From contig JAIUOM010000024.1 of NCBI GenBank assembly GCA_020161215.1, positions 1 through 42,777 on the forward strand: a stretch of 42,777 nt of DNA. The letters run 5' to 3'. The notes under the pieces are model-generated. The model did not search any database, was not told the origin of the DNA, and was given only the letters and a program-made list of their open reading frames with translations. Below are positions 8,066 to 17,171 of the stretch, in pieces; positions within the stretch are counted from its first letter, which is position 1; the number at the start of each line of letters is the position of its first letter. A program made the position numbers and the translations under genes. Source of the DNA: Pseudomonadota bacterium (GTDB taxonomy: Bacteria > Pseudomonadota > Gammaproteobacteria > Burkholderiales > Burkholderiaceae_C).

Positions 8066-9141
8066 ACGCGAGATCCATGAATGAGATGCCCGTGGCCCCC
8101 GCCGCGCTCCACCCGCTACGCCTGACGAGAAACGAGGCTCAGGCGCGCACCAGTATTGCGCAGAAAGGTCAACAACTGGCCTTGCGTATGGCCGATACGG
8201 ATTGGTGCGTTAATTTGGTTCCGGTCGTGGCCACGCCACCCGCGCGCCCCGGTACCTGGTCGACGGAGCTGGAGTGGGCCGGAGCCAGTTTTTTTGTGGA
8301 AGTGCCGACCGAGGCCATCAATCAGTTGCTGGAGCCCTTGCTGGACGGCTCGCCCCTGCCCGCCCTTCCACCAGAGCTGGCGACCGCGGTGCTCGAAGCC
8401 GCCCTCGGCGAAGTACTCGCCACGCTCCAGGCCCTGGGACGCGGTCGGCCGCATGTGCTGAGCTTGAAGCAGGATCGAGCCGAGGTGGCGTCTTGCCCGC
8501 ATGTGCTTCACTTGAGAGTGATGCAGCCCGAGGCAGCGGCCGCCCTGGAGGCCTACTTGAGAACAGACGGCCTGGGCTTGTTGCTGATAGCGGGCCTGTT
8601 GGCCCCACGCCCGGCTTCGGCGCCAGATCTTGGCGATGACTGGGTGCTTCGCCTGCCCGCTGAGTTCGGTTTCACCGACCTGTCCGAGAGTGAGTTCAAA
8701 AGCCTCCAGCCTGGTGACGCGGTGCTGTTATCAGCGTCGTACATCCACGCGGAGCGGATCCTGTGGCTGAGCGAAGACGGTGAATCCGGGCTGCAAGCCC
8801 AACTGCCGGCTCTTGCCGATGTCGGCGACATTTCCCCGACGCCACCCGCGCTCGCCGTCGTACAAGCCTGGAGCACCCATATGCCGCCCGTCGAACCCAC
8901 CACCGATGTCAGCTCCTTGGACAGTCTGCCGATCCACCTGTCTTTTGATCTTGGGGAGGTGACGCTGACCCTGGGGCAGGCACGAAGCCTGAGTCCAGGA
9001 CAGACCCTTGAGCTGGCCCGTCCCCTGTCCGGCGGTGTACGCATACGGGCCAATGGCGCCGTGATCGGCGAAGGCGATCTGGTCGAGATCGATGGTCAAC
9101 TGGGCATCAGCATCCGCACGCTGAGCCTTGGTGCCGCGTAG
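8062..9141 (+). CDS. sctQ: T3SS C-ring / sorting platform protein SctQ
   Basis: About 359 residues. The GTG at 8062 overlaps the sctP stop as GTGA, the coupling seen repeatedly in this operon; ATGs at 8077 and 8086 are alternatives. The N-terminal half is variable. The C-terminal 75 residues are a SpoA/surface-presentation domain: LPIHLSFDLGEVTLTLGQAR, then LSPGQTLELARPLSGGVRIR, then GEGDLVEIDGQLGISI. An earlier SpoA-like segment around LQPGDAVLLSASYIHAERIL fits the usual two-SpoA arrangement. SctQ forms the cytoplasmic pods that collect chaperone-effector complexes. An internal translation start giving a SpoA-only product, known in relatives, was not identified with confidence. Confidence 0.9.
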   Translation: MNARSMNEMPVAPAALHPLRLTRNEAQARTSIAQKGQQLALRMADTDWCVNLVPVVATPPARPGTWSTELEWAGASFFVEVPTEAINQLLEPLLDGSPLPALPPELATAVLEAALGEVLATLQALGRGRPHVLSLKQDRAEVASCPHVLHLRVMQPEAAAALEAYLRTDGLGLLLIAGLLAPRPASAPDLGDDWVLRLPAEFGFTDLSESEFKSLQPGDAVLLSASYIHAERILWLSEDGESGLQAQLPALADVGDISPTPPALAVVQAWSTHMPPVEPTTDVSSLDSLPIHLSFDLGEVTLTLGQARSLSPGQTLELARPLSGGVRIRANGAVIGEGDLVEIDGQLGISIRTLSLGAA

Positions 9142-9150
9142 CAGGCGAGC

Positions 9151-9801
9151 ATGAACACCTCATTCGATCCAATCACCCTCGCCGTGGTCCTGGCGTTGAT
9201 GGCCTTGTTGCCGACCGTGGTGGTGGTGACCACCTCGTTCCTCAAAATCGCCGTGGTGTTGGCCTTGTTGCGCAATGCGTTGGGCGTGCAGCAGGTACCC
9301 CCGAACCTGGCCTTGTACGGCATGGCCCTGATCCTGTCGGCGTACATCATGGCGCCGGTGGGCGCGCACATGGCCGACAAGCTCGGTGCGCAGCCTGAGG
9401 CGATGCGCAGTCTGCCGGCCCTGATCAGCGGCGTCCGAGAAGGCGCGGAACCGCTGCGCGAGTTTATGACCCGCAACAGCCGGGTGGAGCAGCGGGACTT
9501 CTTTCTCAGAACCGCTCGCCGCCTGTGGGGGCCTGATCTGTCCAACGGAATGACCGAACGCGACTTCTTCGTGCTCATGCCGGCCTTCATGGTGTCCGAG
9601 CTGACGGCGGCATTTCAGGTCGGTTTCCTGCTCTACCTTCCGTTCGTGGTCATCGATCTGATTGTGTCCAACATCCTGCTGGCCATGGGAATGATGATGG
9701 TGTCTCCGGTCACCATCTCCTTGCCCCTGAAGCTGTTTCTGTTCGTGATGCTGGACGGCTGGACTCGATTGATTCAAAGCCTGGTCCTCTCCTATATCTG
9801 A
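9151..9801 (+). CDS. sctR: T3SS export apparatus protein SctR
   Basis: A 216-residue FliP/YscR-family membrane protein, close to family length. The signature TSFLKIAVVLALLRNALGVQ (about 28-47) is followed by LALYGMALILSAYIMAPVG, an extracytoplasmic loop, and the C-terminal signature LPFVVIDLIVSNILLAMGMM. Four transmembrane segments are seen. Five copies form the base of the SctRST export gate. It starts 9 nt after sctQ and ends 3 nt before sctS. Confidence 0.97.
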   Translation: MNTSFDPITLAVVLALMALLPTVVVVTTSFLKIAVVLALLRNALGVQQVPPNLALYGMALILSAYIMAPVGAHMADKLGAQPEAMRSLPALISGVREGAEPLREFMTRNSRVEQRDFFLRTARRLWGPDLSNGMTERDFFVLMPAFMVSELTAAFQVGFLLYLPFVVIDLIVSNILLAMGMMMVSPVTISLPLKLFLFVMLDGWTRLIQSLVLSYI

Positions 9802-9804
9802 ATC

Positions 9805-10074
9805 ATGCAAGCGGTTGACGTTGTCTCCTACTTCACGCAGGCGCTCTATCTCGTGCTGTGGCTGTCGCTGCCCCCGATCATCGTGGGGGCGCTGGTCGGC
9901 ACGCTGTTTGCGTTGTTCCAGGCGCTGACGCAGATTCAGGAGCAGACCCTGTCGTTCGGCATCAAACTGGTCGCGGTCACCGTCACCCTGCTGCTGACCG
10001 CGCGGTGGATCGGGGGAGAAATGTTCAACTTTGGGGTTCAGATATTCGACGCCCTGGCCCTGGTCGGGCGTTGA
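9805..10074 (+). CDS. sctS: T3SS export apparatus protein SctS
   Basis: An 89-residue FliQ/YscS-family protein with two hydrophobic helices (about 15-38 and 50-72) and the family phrase LFQALTQIQEQTLSFGIKLV between them. Four copies join SctR and SctT in the export gate. Size, motif and position between sctR and sctT agree. Confidence 0.96.
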   Translation: MQAVDVVSYFTQALYLVLWLSLPPIIVGALVGTLFALFQALTQIQEQTLSFGIKLVAVTVTLLLTARWIGGEMFNFGVQIFDALALVGR

Positions 10075-10106
10075 ATGGCAAAAAAAATCGCCAGCCAGGG
10101 AACGCA

Positions 10107-10907
10107 ATGAACGCTTTGGTTACTCAAGAGGAGCTGAAAACCTTCCTGATCGCGTTGGGCTTGACCCAGCCACGCATTCTGAGCATGTTCATCGCGCTGC
10201 CCTTGTTCAACGTCCAACTGGTGCCTGGCCTGCTGCGCTTTGGCATCGCCGGCGTGTTGGGCCTGATTGCGGCCCCGCTGATCCATACGCAGTTGGGGGC
10301 GTTCGATCAGGTGTCGCCAGGCGTCTGGGCCATACTGATCGCCAAGGAAGCGTTCGTCGGTTTCACCATCGGGCTGATCATGGCCTTGCCTTTCTGGATT
10401 TTCGAAGCGGTCGGTTTTTTGATCGACAACCAGCGTGGCGCCAGTATCTCGGCAACGCTCAACCCGTTGACCGGCAACGACTCATCCCCCCTGGGCATCC
10501 TGTTCAATCAGGCGTTCATCGTGTTCTTCCTGGTCTCTGGCGGTTTTTCCCTGATGCTGGGTGGCTTGTACGACAGCTTCCGGCTGTGGCCGGTGATGGA
10601 CTGGGCGCCTCAGTTCAAGGCCGCCTCGGTGCCCCTGTTCCTGGACCAACTGGATCGCCTGATGCGCACCGCGATTTTGCTAGCGGCACCGGCCGTGGTG
10701 GCGATGTTCCTGGCTGAACTCGGCCTGGCCCTGATCAGTCGCTTCGCACCACAGCTGCAGGTGTTCTTCGTCGCCATGCCGATCAAAAGTGGTCTGGCGG
10801 TGCTGATCCTGATCCTGTACGCCAGCTCCCTTTTTGACTACGGGGCGGATTTGGTGGAGTTCGTGGGCGGCGTGGTGCCCTTTCTGAACACCCAGTGGGG
10901 CCGGTGA
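10107..10907 (+). CDS. sctT: T3SS export apparatus protein SctT
   Basis: A 266-residue FliR/YscT-family membrane protein; the ATG at 10107 is preceded by AGGGA. Family phrases include IAKEAFVGFTIGLIMALPFW, EAVGFLIDNQRGASISATLN and FAPQLQVFFVAMPIKSGLAV, with six or more transmembrane segments. A single copy closes the SctR5-S4-T1 gate. Its TGA overlaps the sctU ATG (TGATG), so the two are translationally coupled. Confidence 0.96.
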   Translation: MNALVTQEELKTFLIALGLTQPRILSMFIALPLFNVQLVPGLLRFGIAGVLGLIAAPLIHTQLGAFDQVSPGVWAILIAKEAFVGFTIGLIMALPFWIFEAVGFLIDNQRGASISATLNPLTGNDSSPLGILFNQAFIVFFLVSGGFSLMLGGLYDSFRLWPVMDWAPQFKAASVPLFLDQLDRLMRTAILLAAPAVVAMFLAELGLALISRFAPQLQVFFVAMPIKSGLAVLILILYASSLFDYGADLVEFVGGVVPFLNTQWGR

Positions 10908-11968
10908 TGAGCGAGAAAACCGAACAACCGACCGCCAAGAAGCTGCGTGACGCGCGGCAAAAGGGCGATGTCGCCTACAGCAAGGATTTCACCCAGACGG
11001 TATTGGTGGTGGCGATTTTTGGCTACTTGCTGGTGGCTTCGGGCGGGCTGCTGGAAGCCCTGGCCGAGATGATTCTGCTGCCAGCCGGGGTGCTGAACAT
11101 GAACTTCGCCGATGCCGCCAACGTGGTCATCACCGAGTCCTTGAAAGCGGCCGCGCTGATGATTTTGCCCTTTCTTGGCATCGTTTTGGTGCTGGGAGTG
11201 TTTTCCGATGCCCTTCAGGTCGGCGTGGTCCTGGCGTTCGAGAAGCTGAAACCGTCGGGGGACAAACTCAATCCACTGACCAACTTGAAGAACATCTTCT
11301 CCAAGAAGAACCTGGTCGAATTCCTTAAATCGACATTTAAGATCGTCTTTCTGTCGATTTTGCTTTGGCTGGTCTTGCGAGACGCCTTCCCGATCATGAC
11401 CAGCATTCCGCAGGCGGGTCTGGCGGGCATGGGGCAGGTGCTGGGGGCTCTGATCAAGACGTTGCTGATTTACATCGGTCTGGCCTACACCGCCATCGCG
11501 CTGGCGGATTTTGGGTGGCAGCGGTTCCAGCATCGCAAGCAGCTCATGATGGCCAAGGAAGAGATCAAGCAAGAGTACAAGGAGATGGAAGGCGATCCGC
11601 ACATCAAGCACAAGCGCAAGCAACTGCACCAAGAGATGCAGCAGGAAGGCGCGGTGCAAAGTGCGCGGCAGGCCACGGTGCTGGTGACCAACCCGACCCA
11701 CCTGGCGGTGGCCATGCATTACGACGCCGACGAAACCCCGCTGCCCGTCGTCCTCGCGATGGGCGAAGGCGCCCTGGCCGAACGCATGATGCGCGCCGCG
11801 CGCGAAGCCGGTGTCCCGATCATGCAGAACATTCCCCTGGCGCGTGCCCTGGTCGAACAGGCCTCGGCCGGTCAATACATCCCCTCGGAGCTGGTCGAGC
11901 CAGTGGCCGAAGTGCTGCGCCTGCTGCGGGAGATGGGCCCGGATGGCTTTCCGACAACCCATCCTTGA
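10907..11968 (+). CDS. sctU: T3SS switch protein SctU (autocleaving)
   Basis: A 353-residue FlhB/YscU-family protein from the ATG at 10907 (MSEKTEQPTAKKLRDARQKG, the classic family N-terminus). Four transmembrane helices lie between about 30 and 210, followed by a basic linker and a cytoplasmic domain containing NPTH (in LVTNPTHLAVAMHYD, about residue 260), the autocleavage site. Cleavage between Asn and Pro allows the change from early to late substrates. The linker GDPHIKHKRKQLHQEMQ also matches the family. Confidence 0.97.
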   Translation: MSEKTEQPTAKKLRDARQKGDVAYSKDFTQTVLVVAIFGYLLVASGGLLEALAEMILLPAGVLNMNFADAANVVITESLKAAALMILPFLGIVLVLGVFSDALQVGVVLAFEKLKPSGDKLNPLTNLKNIFSKKNLVEFLKSTFKIVFLSILLWLVLRDAFPIMTSIPQAGLAGMGQVLGALIKTLLIYIGLAYTAIALADFGWQRFQHRKQLMMAKEEIKQEYKEMEGDPHIKHKRKQLHQEMQQEGAVQSARQATVLVTNPTHLAVAMHYDADETPLPVVLAMGEGALAERMMRAAREAGVPIMQNIPLARALVEQASAGQYIPSELVEPVAEVLRLLREMGPDGFPTTHP

Positions 11969-11976
11969 ATCAGGAG

Positions 11977-12057
11977 ATGGCCATGACCTTGTTTTCGTAC
12001 CCATCGTTTCTCGCTCGATTCGACGTCAACCCGAAGCCTTCGAACCCCGTCGGCTGA
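11977..12057 (+). CDS. Possible 24-26 residue small ORF between sctU and the chaperone gene
   Basis: AGGAG at 11972-11976 precedes two in-frame ATGs (11977 and 11983). The second has better spacing and gives MTLFSYPSFLARFDVNPKPS followed by NPVG and a stop. It fills the 120-nt gap after sctU, the largest gap in this part of the operon. It could be a real micropeptide, a translational coupler for the chaperone gene, or chance. No family is recognised. Confidence 0.3.
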   Translation: MAMTLFSYPSFLARFDVNPKPSNPVG

Positions 12058-12088
12058 CACGCGAACCGCTTTCTTGCCGCCCTTTCAC

Positions 12089-12520
12089 ATGTCACCCGAA
12101 ACCTCTTTGTCCATGCCGACTCCGCTGCCCACGATGTCGCCCGCCGCCGCCCTGGTCCAAAGGTACGCCGAGTTGTTGGGCGCCTCCGATCCGGCTGCCG
12201 GGCGTCGCCTCACCCTGACGATCGACGGGCGGTACCGTGTTCAGCTGCGCCCGCAAGGAGACCAACGGGTCCAGGCCAAGTGCCGGCTGCGTGCCCTGCC
12301 CGCGCCAGGCGCCGAGCGCGATCAACTGATTCTTGCGCTGGGCCGGTTGGCGTGCGGCACCATGAATCGCTCGTCGGCTGCCTGCGTGGTGGACGCCGAT
12401 GAACGCGCGCTGTGGTTGAGCCAGGTGGCACCAGCCACCTCAACCCAGGAAGTGGATGAATTGGTGGCCGGGTTTGTCAATGAACTGGCTTTCTGGACCC
12501 GTGTGGTGCCGCAGGAATGA
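12089..12520 (+). CDS. CesT/SycE-like T3SS chaperone
   Basis: About 143 residues from the ATG at 12089; no start has a clear ribosome site, and the ATG at 12113 is also possible. From AAALVQRYAELLGASDP it shows the small acidic alpha/beta pattern of class I chaperones: a helix, then strands LTLTIDGRYRVQLRPQ and KCRLRALPAP, a helix, strands ACVVDADERALWLSQVA, and a final helix VDELVAGFVNELAFWTRVV. It sits between sctU and sctC, the place of bscW in the Bordetella cluster. The partner is unknown; an effector, the secretin pathway or the regulatory circuit are all possible. The TGA overlaps the sctC ATG. Confidence 0.65.
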   Translation: MSPETSLSMPTPLPTMSPAAALVQRYAELLGASDPAAGRRLTLTIDGRYRVQLRPQGDQRVQAKCRLRALPAPGAERDQLILALGRLACGTMNRSSAACVVDADERALWLSQVAPATSTQEVDELVAGFVNELAFWTRVVPQE

Positions 12521-14478
12521 GGCGCCCAGCAGTCATCGGGGTGCTGTCTCGCCTGGGTCGTGCCCGTCGTTCGCGTAGCCTTGTCGCCGGCTTGGCGCTG
12601 CTGATCTCGGTCAGCGTCGGATCGCAGCGCGCGCATGCCGGTACGCCGCCGTGGTCGGACGCGCCCTTCAGCTATTACGCGGAAAAGTCCACACCCGTGA
12701 CCAAGGTGTTGCAAGATTTTTCCAGCTCCTTCAGCCTGGCCCTGGATCTGTCTCCCCAGGTAAGCGGCAACGTGAATGGCCGTTTTCAGGCGCGCAGTCC
12801 GAGCGAGTTTTTGGATCAATTGGGTGGTGTCTACGGGTTTCAATGGTTTACCCATGCCGGCACGCTGTTCATCAGCCGTACCAGTGAAGTCAGTACCACC
12901 TCCATCAACGCCTCGGGTGCCAGCATGGTGGCTGTGCGTCGCGCGTTGATCAGCCTGGGCGTTCTGGACGCCAGATTTGGCTGGGGTGAGCTGCCAGAGC
13001 AGGCGGTCGCTCTGGTGTCCGGCCCACCCGCCTACGTGGCGCTGGTTCAAAGCACGGTCGCCAACCTGCCGCTGCTGGGCGGCGGCCAGAAAGTTGCCGT
13101 CTTTCGCCTGAAACACGCCTCGGTCGACGACCGCACCATCACCTACCGCGACCGCGAAATCACCACCATCGGGCTGGCCCGTGTTCTTCGGGAGCTGGTG
13201 CGGGGCGATTCGGCCAGCATTCCCCCAGGTGTCGATGGCGACGCGGTCACCCGTTTGGCGGCGCCGTTGCGGGCCAGCGGAAACTTGCCCGCTCGCGTGC
13301 TTCCACCGATCACCCAGCAACTGCCCGGCACGCCCCCGCTGGTCGATGGGTCCCCGCCCGAAGGCCGTGCGGCCGATCCTGCACAGATGGGCTACAACCC
13401 GAATGCAGTCGCTGGCACCAGGCGGCTGGTGCCCTCGATTCAGGCCGATTCTCGACTGAACGCGCTGATCGTTCAGGACACGCCCGACCGCTTGCCCATG
13501 TACAAGGCGCTGATTGAGCAACTCGACGTGCCCACGGCCCTGATCGAGATCGAGGCCATGATCATCGACGTCAACACCACCCGACTGGACGAACTGGGTA
13601 TCGCCTGGGCCGGCCGCAGAGGCGGCACGGCGGCGGGTTTTGGCGACGTGTCTCCCAGCACCGGGGCGTTGACCATCTCTGCCGCGCGACGCGGCGCCAA
13701 TATCAGCACCACCTCCACGGTGCTGGATGTAGGCAACTACTTGATTACCCGCATTCGTGCGCTGGAAGGCATCGGCGAAGCGGCCGTCCACTCCCGCCCT
13801 TCCATTCTGACGATCGACCATACCGGCGCCCTGCTGGACTTGTCGGAGACCTTCTACATCCGCACCTACGGCGAGCGCGTGGCCACCGTGACACCCGTCA
13901 CCGTCGGCACGACCCTGAAGGTCACGCCCCATTACATCGAGCGCGAGGGATTCGGCCCCACCATCCAGCTCGATGTGGATATCGAGGACGGGCAGATCCA
14001 AGACCGAACCGTGGAAGGCCTTCCCACGGTTCGGCGCAGCACGGTCAGTACCCAGGCCATCGTGGGCGAGAACCAGACCCTGCTGATCGGCGGCTACAAC
14101 ACCTTGCAGCGCACTCATTCCAACGACCGCATTCCGGTGCTGGGGTCGATTCCCTTGCTGGGGGCATTTTTTTCCAACAAAGTGGAAAATCGCCAAAATC
14201 GGGAGCGCCTGTTTCTCATCAAGCCCAGGATGGTCACCATACCCGGGCCGGAAGTCGTGCCGCTGGCGACTCCAGGTGGAGCTGCCCCAAGAATCGTTGC
14301 CCCTGCGGGAAGAGAATTGCCAGTCCAGAACCCGACGAGAGTCCCGGAAGACGTGTCTACCCGTCCAGCCTCGCCGCTGATCAACCCACCGACATCAACG
14401 ATAGCTCTGCCGGAGCGCTTGCAGATGCAAGACTCAGCGTCCCCCGTCCAACATATGCCCGCCAGCGGAGAGTTTTGA
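12517..14478 (+). CDS. sctC: T3SS outer-membrane secretin SctC
   Basis: A 653-residue YscC/EscC-family secretin. An N-terminal signal peptide (to about 42, ending AHA-G) is followed by N0/N1 ring domains (FSYYAEKSTPVTKVLQDFSS, FQWFTHAGTLFISRTSEVST), an N3 domain and the secretin beta-barrel: VGTTLKVTPHYIEREGFGPT, GLPTVRRSTVSTQAIVGENQ, TLLIGGYNTLQRTHSNDRIP and VLGSIPLLGAFFSNKVENRQ. The C-terminal 90 residues are Pro/Ser-rich, resembling the S-domain region that binds a pilotin; no pilotin gene is visible. Placed after sctU and the chaperone gene, as in Bordetella bsc. Confidence 0.95.
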   Translation: MRRPAVIGVLSRLGRARRSRSLVAGLALLISVSVGSQRAHAGTPPWSDAPFSYYAEKSTPVTKVLQDFSSSFSLALDLSPQVSGNVNGRFQARSPSEFLDQLGGVYGFQWFTHAGTLFISRTSEVSTTSINASGASMVAVRRALISLGVLDARFGWGELPEQAVALVSGPPAYVALVQSTVANLPLLGGGQKVAVFRLKHASVDDRTITYRDREITTIGLARVLRELVRGDSASIPPGVDGDAVTRLAAPLRASGNLPARVLPPITQQLPGTPPLVDGSPPEGRAADPAQMGYNPNAVAGTRRLVPSIQADSRLNALIVQDTPDRLPMYKALIEQLDVPTALIEIEAMIIDVNTTRLDELGIAWAGRRGGTAAGFGDVSPSTGALTISAARRGANISTTSTVLDVGNYLITRIRALEGIGEAAVHSRPSILTIDHTGALLDLSETFYIRTYGERVATVTPVTVGTTLKVTPHYIEREGFGPTIQLDVDIEDGQIQDRTVEGLPTVRRSTVSTQAIVGENQTLLIGGYNTLQRTHSNDRIPVLGSIPLLGAFFSNKVENRQNRERLFLIKPRMVTIPGPEVVPLATPGGAAPRIVAPAGRELPVQNPTRVPEDVSTRPASPLINPPTSTIALPERLQMQDSASPVQHMPASGEF

Positions 14479-14479
14479 T

Positions 14480-17167
14480 GTGAGCTCAGCGACGCGCTCT
14501 CGCGCCGCGGTTTTCCGCGTCACCACGATGCTGGCGCTGATCCTGGTTTTTCTGGCGACCTTGTTGATCGCCTTGCGCATTCAGCAGCTCATGCTGGAGT
14601 TCACCGAGGGCCGGGCCGCGCGTGCCGCCCAGCAGATATCCGAGCAGGCCGCCCTGGGCTTCAACATGGGCTTGGGCTTGCGCGATCAGACTCGCCTGCC
14701 GCAGGCCCTGGAACGGCAGGCGGCTCAGGACACGGCACTTGTCTCGGGCTGGGTGCAGGCCGACAACGGGGATATTCTGGCGGACCTGCGTCGCGATGGG
14801 CAGGCGCCGCAGACCAAACCCATCTGGTCGGCACAGCTGCTGGGCATCGGGGCGTACGCCGGGGCTCCGGTGGATCGTCTGTTCCGTCGAGCGGATCAGC
14901 GGTTGTTCGTGGGTACGTCGCTGGCCGACTCTACCGGGCATCGGGTCGGTGTGCTGTGGCTCGTGTACGACCTCGGCGATCTGCGCGATGCGAGTTGGTC
15001 GGCCTGGAAGGCCCTGCAACCCTACGCCCTGATCCTGGGAGTTTCCCTGGCGCTGGCGCTGGGCCTGCTGGCCATGGCGTGGAGCCGCCTGGTGCATCGG
15101 CGCCTGGAGCAGGTGCGCGCGAAGCTGGATCGGGCCAACACGCCCCAACCCGATGATCTGAAAGCGCTGCACGACGCGCCGGGCGGCATTCGTGAGGCCG
15201 TGCTGATTGGGGCCGCCGTGGCCGTCACCGCCCTGGCGCTGGGCACGCTGGCCTGGCAAGGGCGCCAAGTGGCCCGGCCGCTGCTGCTGGAACAGGTGGA
15301 CCGGAACGCGCGTTCGGTGTTGAGTCTGGCGGAACACCAGATCGAACGCGCCTTGGCGTTGGGTGTACCTGCAGACAAGCTGGTGGGCGTAGGGTCGATG
15401 CTCAAGTCCGAGCTGAAGTCCGCGCCCGAGATCGCTTTCACGACCTGGCAAGCGTCCGCTAACGCTCCCCCGACCGTCGTCGTGCAAGCCGATGCGCCGA
15501 CGTCGCTAGAGGAAGTCGCCCGTGCCTCGTCCTGGAACACGCGCAACCCGCGGGCCTACCAGGGCACGCTGGAGTCGGCTTCTGTTGAAGACGGGGCCAA
15601 CGCCGGCCGCTTGAACGTGGGAACTTCGCTCCAGTACATTGACGAAAGGATGCTGTCCGTTTTGCTCGACATGGCGTTCGCCGCCCTGGTCGGGCTGGTC
15701 CTGGCGCGCGAAGCACTGGGTACGACCTGGCAGCGCTCGCCGTTGAAGCCGTACCTTGACTTCACCGCCGTATGGCCGATGTGGCGCCGCCAGGCCAAAA
15801 GCCTGTGGGAGCAAGCCAGATCGACCACGGAAGGCGTTCAATCTCGACTCGCCGATTGGTGGGAGGAGGTTCGTGGCGGCGCGCATCGACTGTTTGATCA
15901 GGCCAACGCCAGGCTGCGCGGCGAGTCACCTACACCGCAGGCCTTGGCGCAGACACGGATTCGGCTCATCGTGTTTCTGACCGCCATGTCGGACGAGTTG
16001 TTGCGGCCGTTCTTCACGGTCTTCGCGTCCGAGGTGCAACCGATCGCCATCCCTCTGTCACCCACGGCCTTGGCGGCACTTCCCGTCGCTGCGTTCATGG
16101 CCACCTTGACACTGGCCCAGCCACTGGGGCCCGTGATCACGCGCCACCTTCCCTTTCGAACGGTCATGGCCGCATCAGGGCTTGTGGGTGGGCTTCTGCT
16201 GTTGGCCACCGCCTACGTCTCGAACGTGGGAATGCTGATGGCACTTCGGGCTGGAAGCGGGATGATTTTCGGCCTGCAATTGATCGTCGCACAAACCGCG
16301 ATCATCCAACTGACCCATACAGACAACCGAGCGCGAGGCTTGGTCGAGGTGGTGGCGGCCATCGTTGCGGCTGGCGTGTGCGGTCCGGTTCTTGGGGGCT
16401 TGCTCGTCGACCGACTGGGCGTTGCCACGGTGTTCGCGATATGTGGCGCGTGCTTAATGCTGGCATCTGCGGTCAGCTTGAGATTGCCGGTACTTTCCGG
16501 CGAGTCCGCCACCAGGGCATCGGGGCCGAACTGGCAAAGCATGATGGCCATTCTTCACAACCGCCAAATCATGGTCGTGACATGGTGCGTGGCGATGCCT
16601 GCACGCTTGGCCGCTGTCGCCCTGCTGGTGGTGGTGACGCCCCTGTACCTGAGCTCGCTGGGTGAAAGCGCCACGGTGACGGGTCGGGTGCTGCTGGGCT
16701 ATTTCCTGGTCTTCATGGTCACCGCGCCCGCAGTGGCCCGATGGTCGGACCTGAGCGGCAGGCGAAGCCCGTGGGTCATCTGGGGCTGCGCCCTTTCGGC
16801 CGTGGCATGTGGTTTGATGATCGTCGTCGGGGGCCCTTGGGGGGCGACACTTTGCTGTGGGCTGCTGGGCCTGGGGCAAGCGTTCCAATCGGCACCTCAG
16901 TTGGCTCTGGTAACGGAAGTGGTTACGGCCGAGCAGACGGAAGGCCGGTTGCAAGGCGCGACCCCAACACAGGCGTTGGCCGCTTTCCGCTTTTTGGAGC
17001 GTTTTGGTAGCATCCTGGCCCCATTGGTGATTGCCCCTGTCGTCGGCACCTTCGGGATGACGGGGGCAATTGTGGGGGTCGGTCTGGTTCTGGCCATTGG
17101 CACTGTGGGCGCACTTGTGGGGTTGCGCCACAGACCGCATTCGGGGATTCTGCATGGGGTGGCGTGA
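14480..17167 (+). CDS. Dual extracytoplasmic sensor fused to an MFS-like membrane domain
   Basis: An 895-residue membrane protein starting with GTG at 14480, 1 nt after the sctC stop. Architecture: TM1 (14-36); sensor domain A (about 40-178, with LGFNMGLGLRDQTRLPQALE and VSGWVQADNGDILADLRRDG); TM2 (181-202); TM3 (238-258); sensor domain B (about 262-390, with ALALGVPADKLVGVGSMLKS); TM4 (391-412); cytoplasmic linker (415-494); then an MFS-like bundle to the end (TAMSDELLRPFFTVF, VMAASGLVGGLLLLATAYVS, MALRAGSGMIFGLQLIVAQT). Transporters rarely carry such sensors. Being inside a T3SS operon and next to other sensors, it is more likely a transceptor or signal input than a drug pump; that is inference. 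Transport substrate and signal are unknown. Confidence 0.75.
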   Translation: MSSATRSRAAVFRVTTMLALILVFLATLLIALRIQQLMLEFTEGRAARAAQQISEQAALGFNMGLGLRDQTRLPQALERQAAQDTALVSGWVQADNGDILADLRRDGQAPQTKPIWSAQLLGIGAYAGAPVDRLFRRADQRLFVGTSLADSTGHRVGVLWLVYDLGDLRDASWSAWKALQPYALILGVSLALALGLLAMAWSRLVHRRLEQVRAKLDRANTPQPDDLKALHDAPGGIREAVLIGAAVAVTALALGTLAWQGRQVARPLLLEQVDRNARSVLSLAEHQIERALALGVPADKLVGVGSMLKSELKSAPEIAFTTWQASANAPPTVVVQADAPTSLEEVARASSWNTRNPRAYQGTLESASVEDGANAGRLNVGTSLQYIDERMLSVLLDMAFAALVGLVLAREALGTTWQRSPLKPYLDFTAVWPMWRRQAKSLWEQARSTTEGVQSRLADWWEEVRGGAHRLFDQANARLRGESPTPQALAQTRIRLIVFLTAMSDELLRPFFTVFASEVQPIAIPLSPTALAALPVAAFMATLTLAQPLGPVITRHLPFRTVMAASGLVGGLLLLATAYVSNVGMLMALRAGSGMIFGLQLIVAQTAIIQLTHTDNRARGLVEVVAAIVAAGVCGPVLGGLLVDRLGVATVFAICGACLMLASAVSLRLPVLSGESATRASGPNWQSMMAILHNRQIMVVTWCVAMPARLAAVALLVVVTPLYLSSLGESATVTGRVLLGYFLVFMVTAPAVARWSDLSGRRSPWVIWGCALSAVACGLMIVVGGPWGATLCCGLLGLGQAFQSAPQLALVTEVVTAEQTEGRLQGATPTQALAAFRFLERFGSILAPLVIAPVVGTFGMTGAIVGVGLVLAIGTVGALVGLRHRPHSGILHGVA

Positions 17168-17171
17168 GTAC

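Noticed and set aside
12322-14196. 624-codon minus-strand frame opposite sctC
   Set aside because: Antisense shadow; the plus frame has all secretin motifs.
14480-17167. Plain drug-efflux MFS transporter
   Set aside because: The two large extracytoplasmic sensor domains and operon context do not fit a simple efflux pump.
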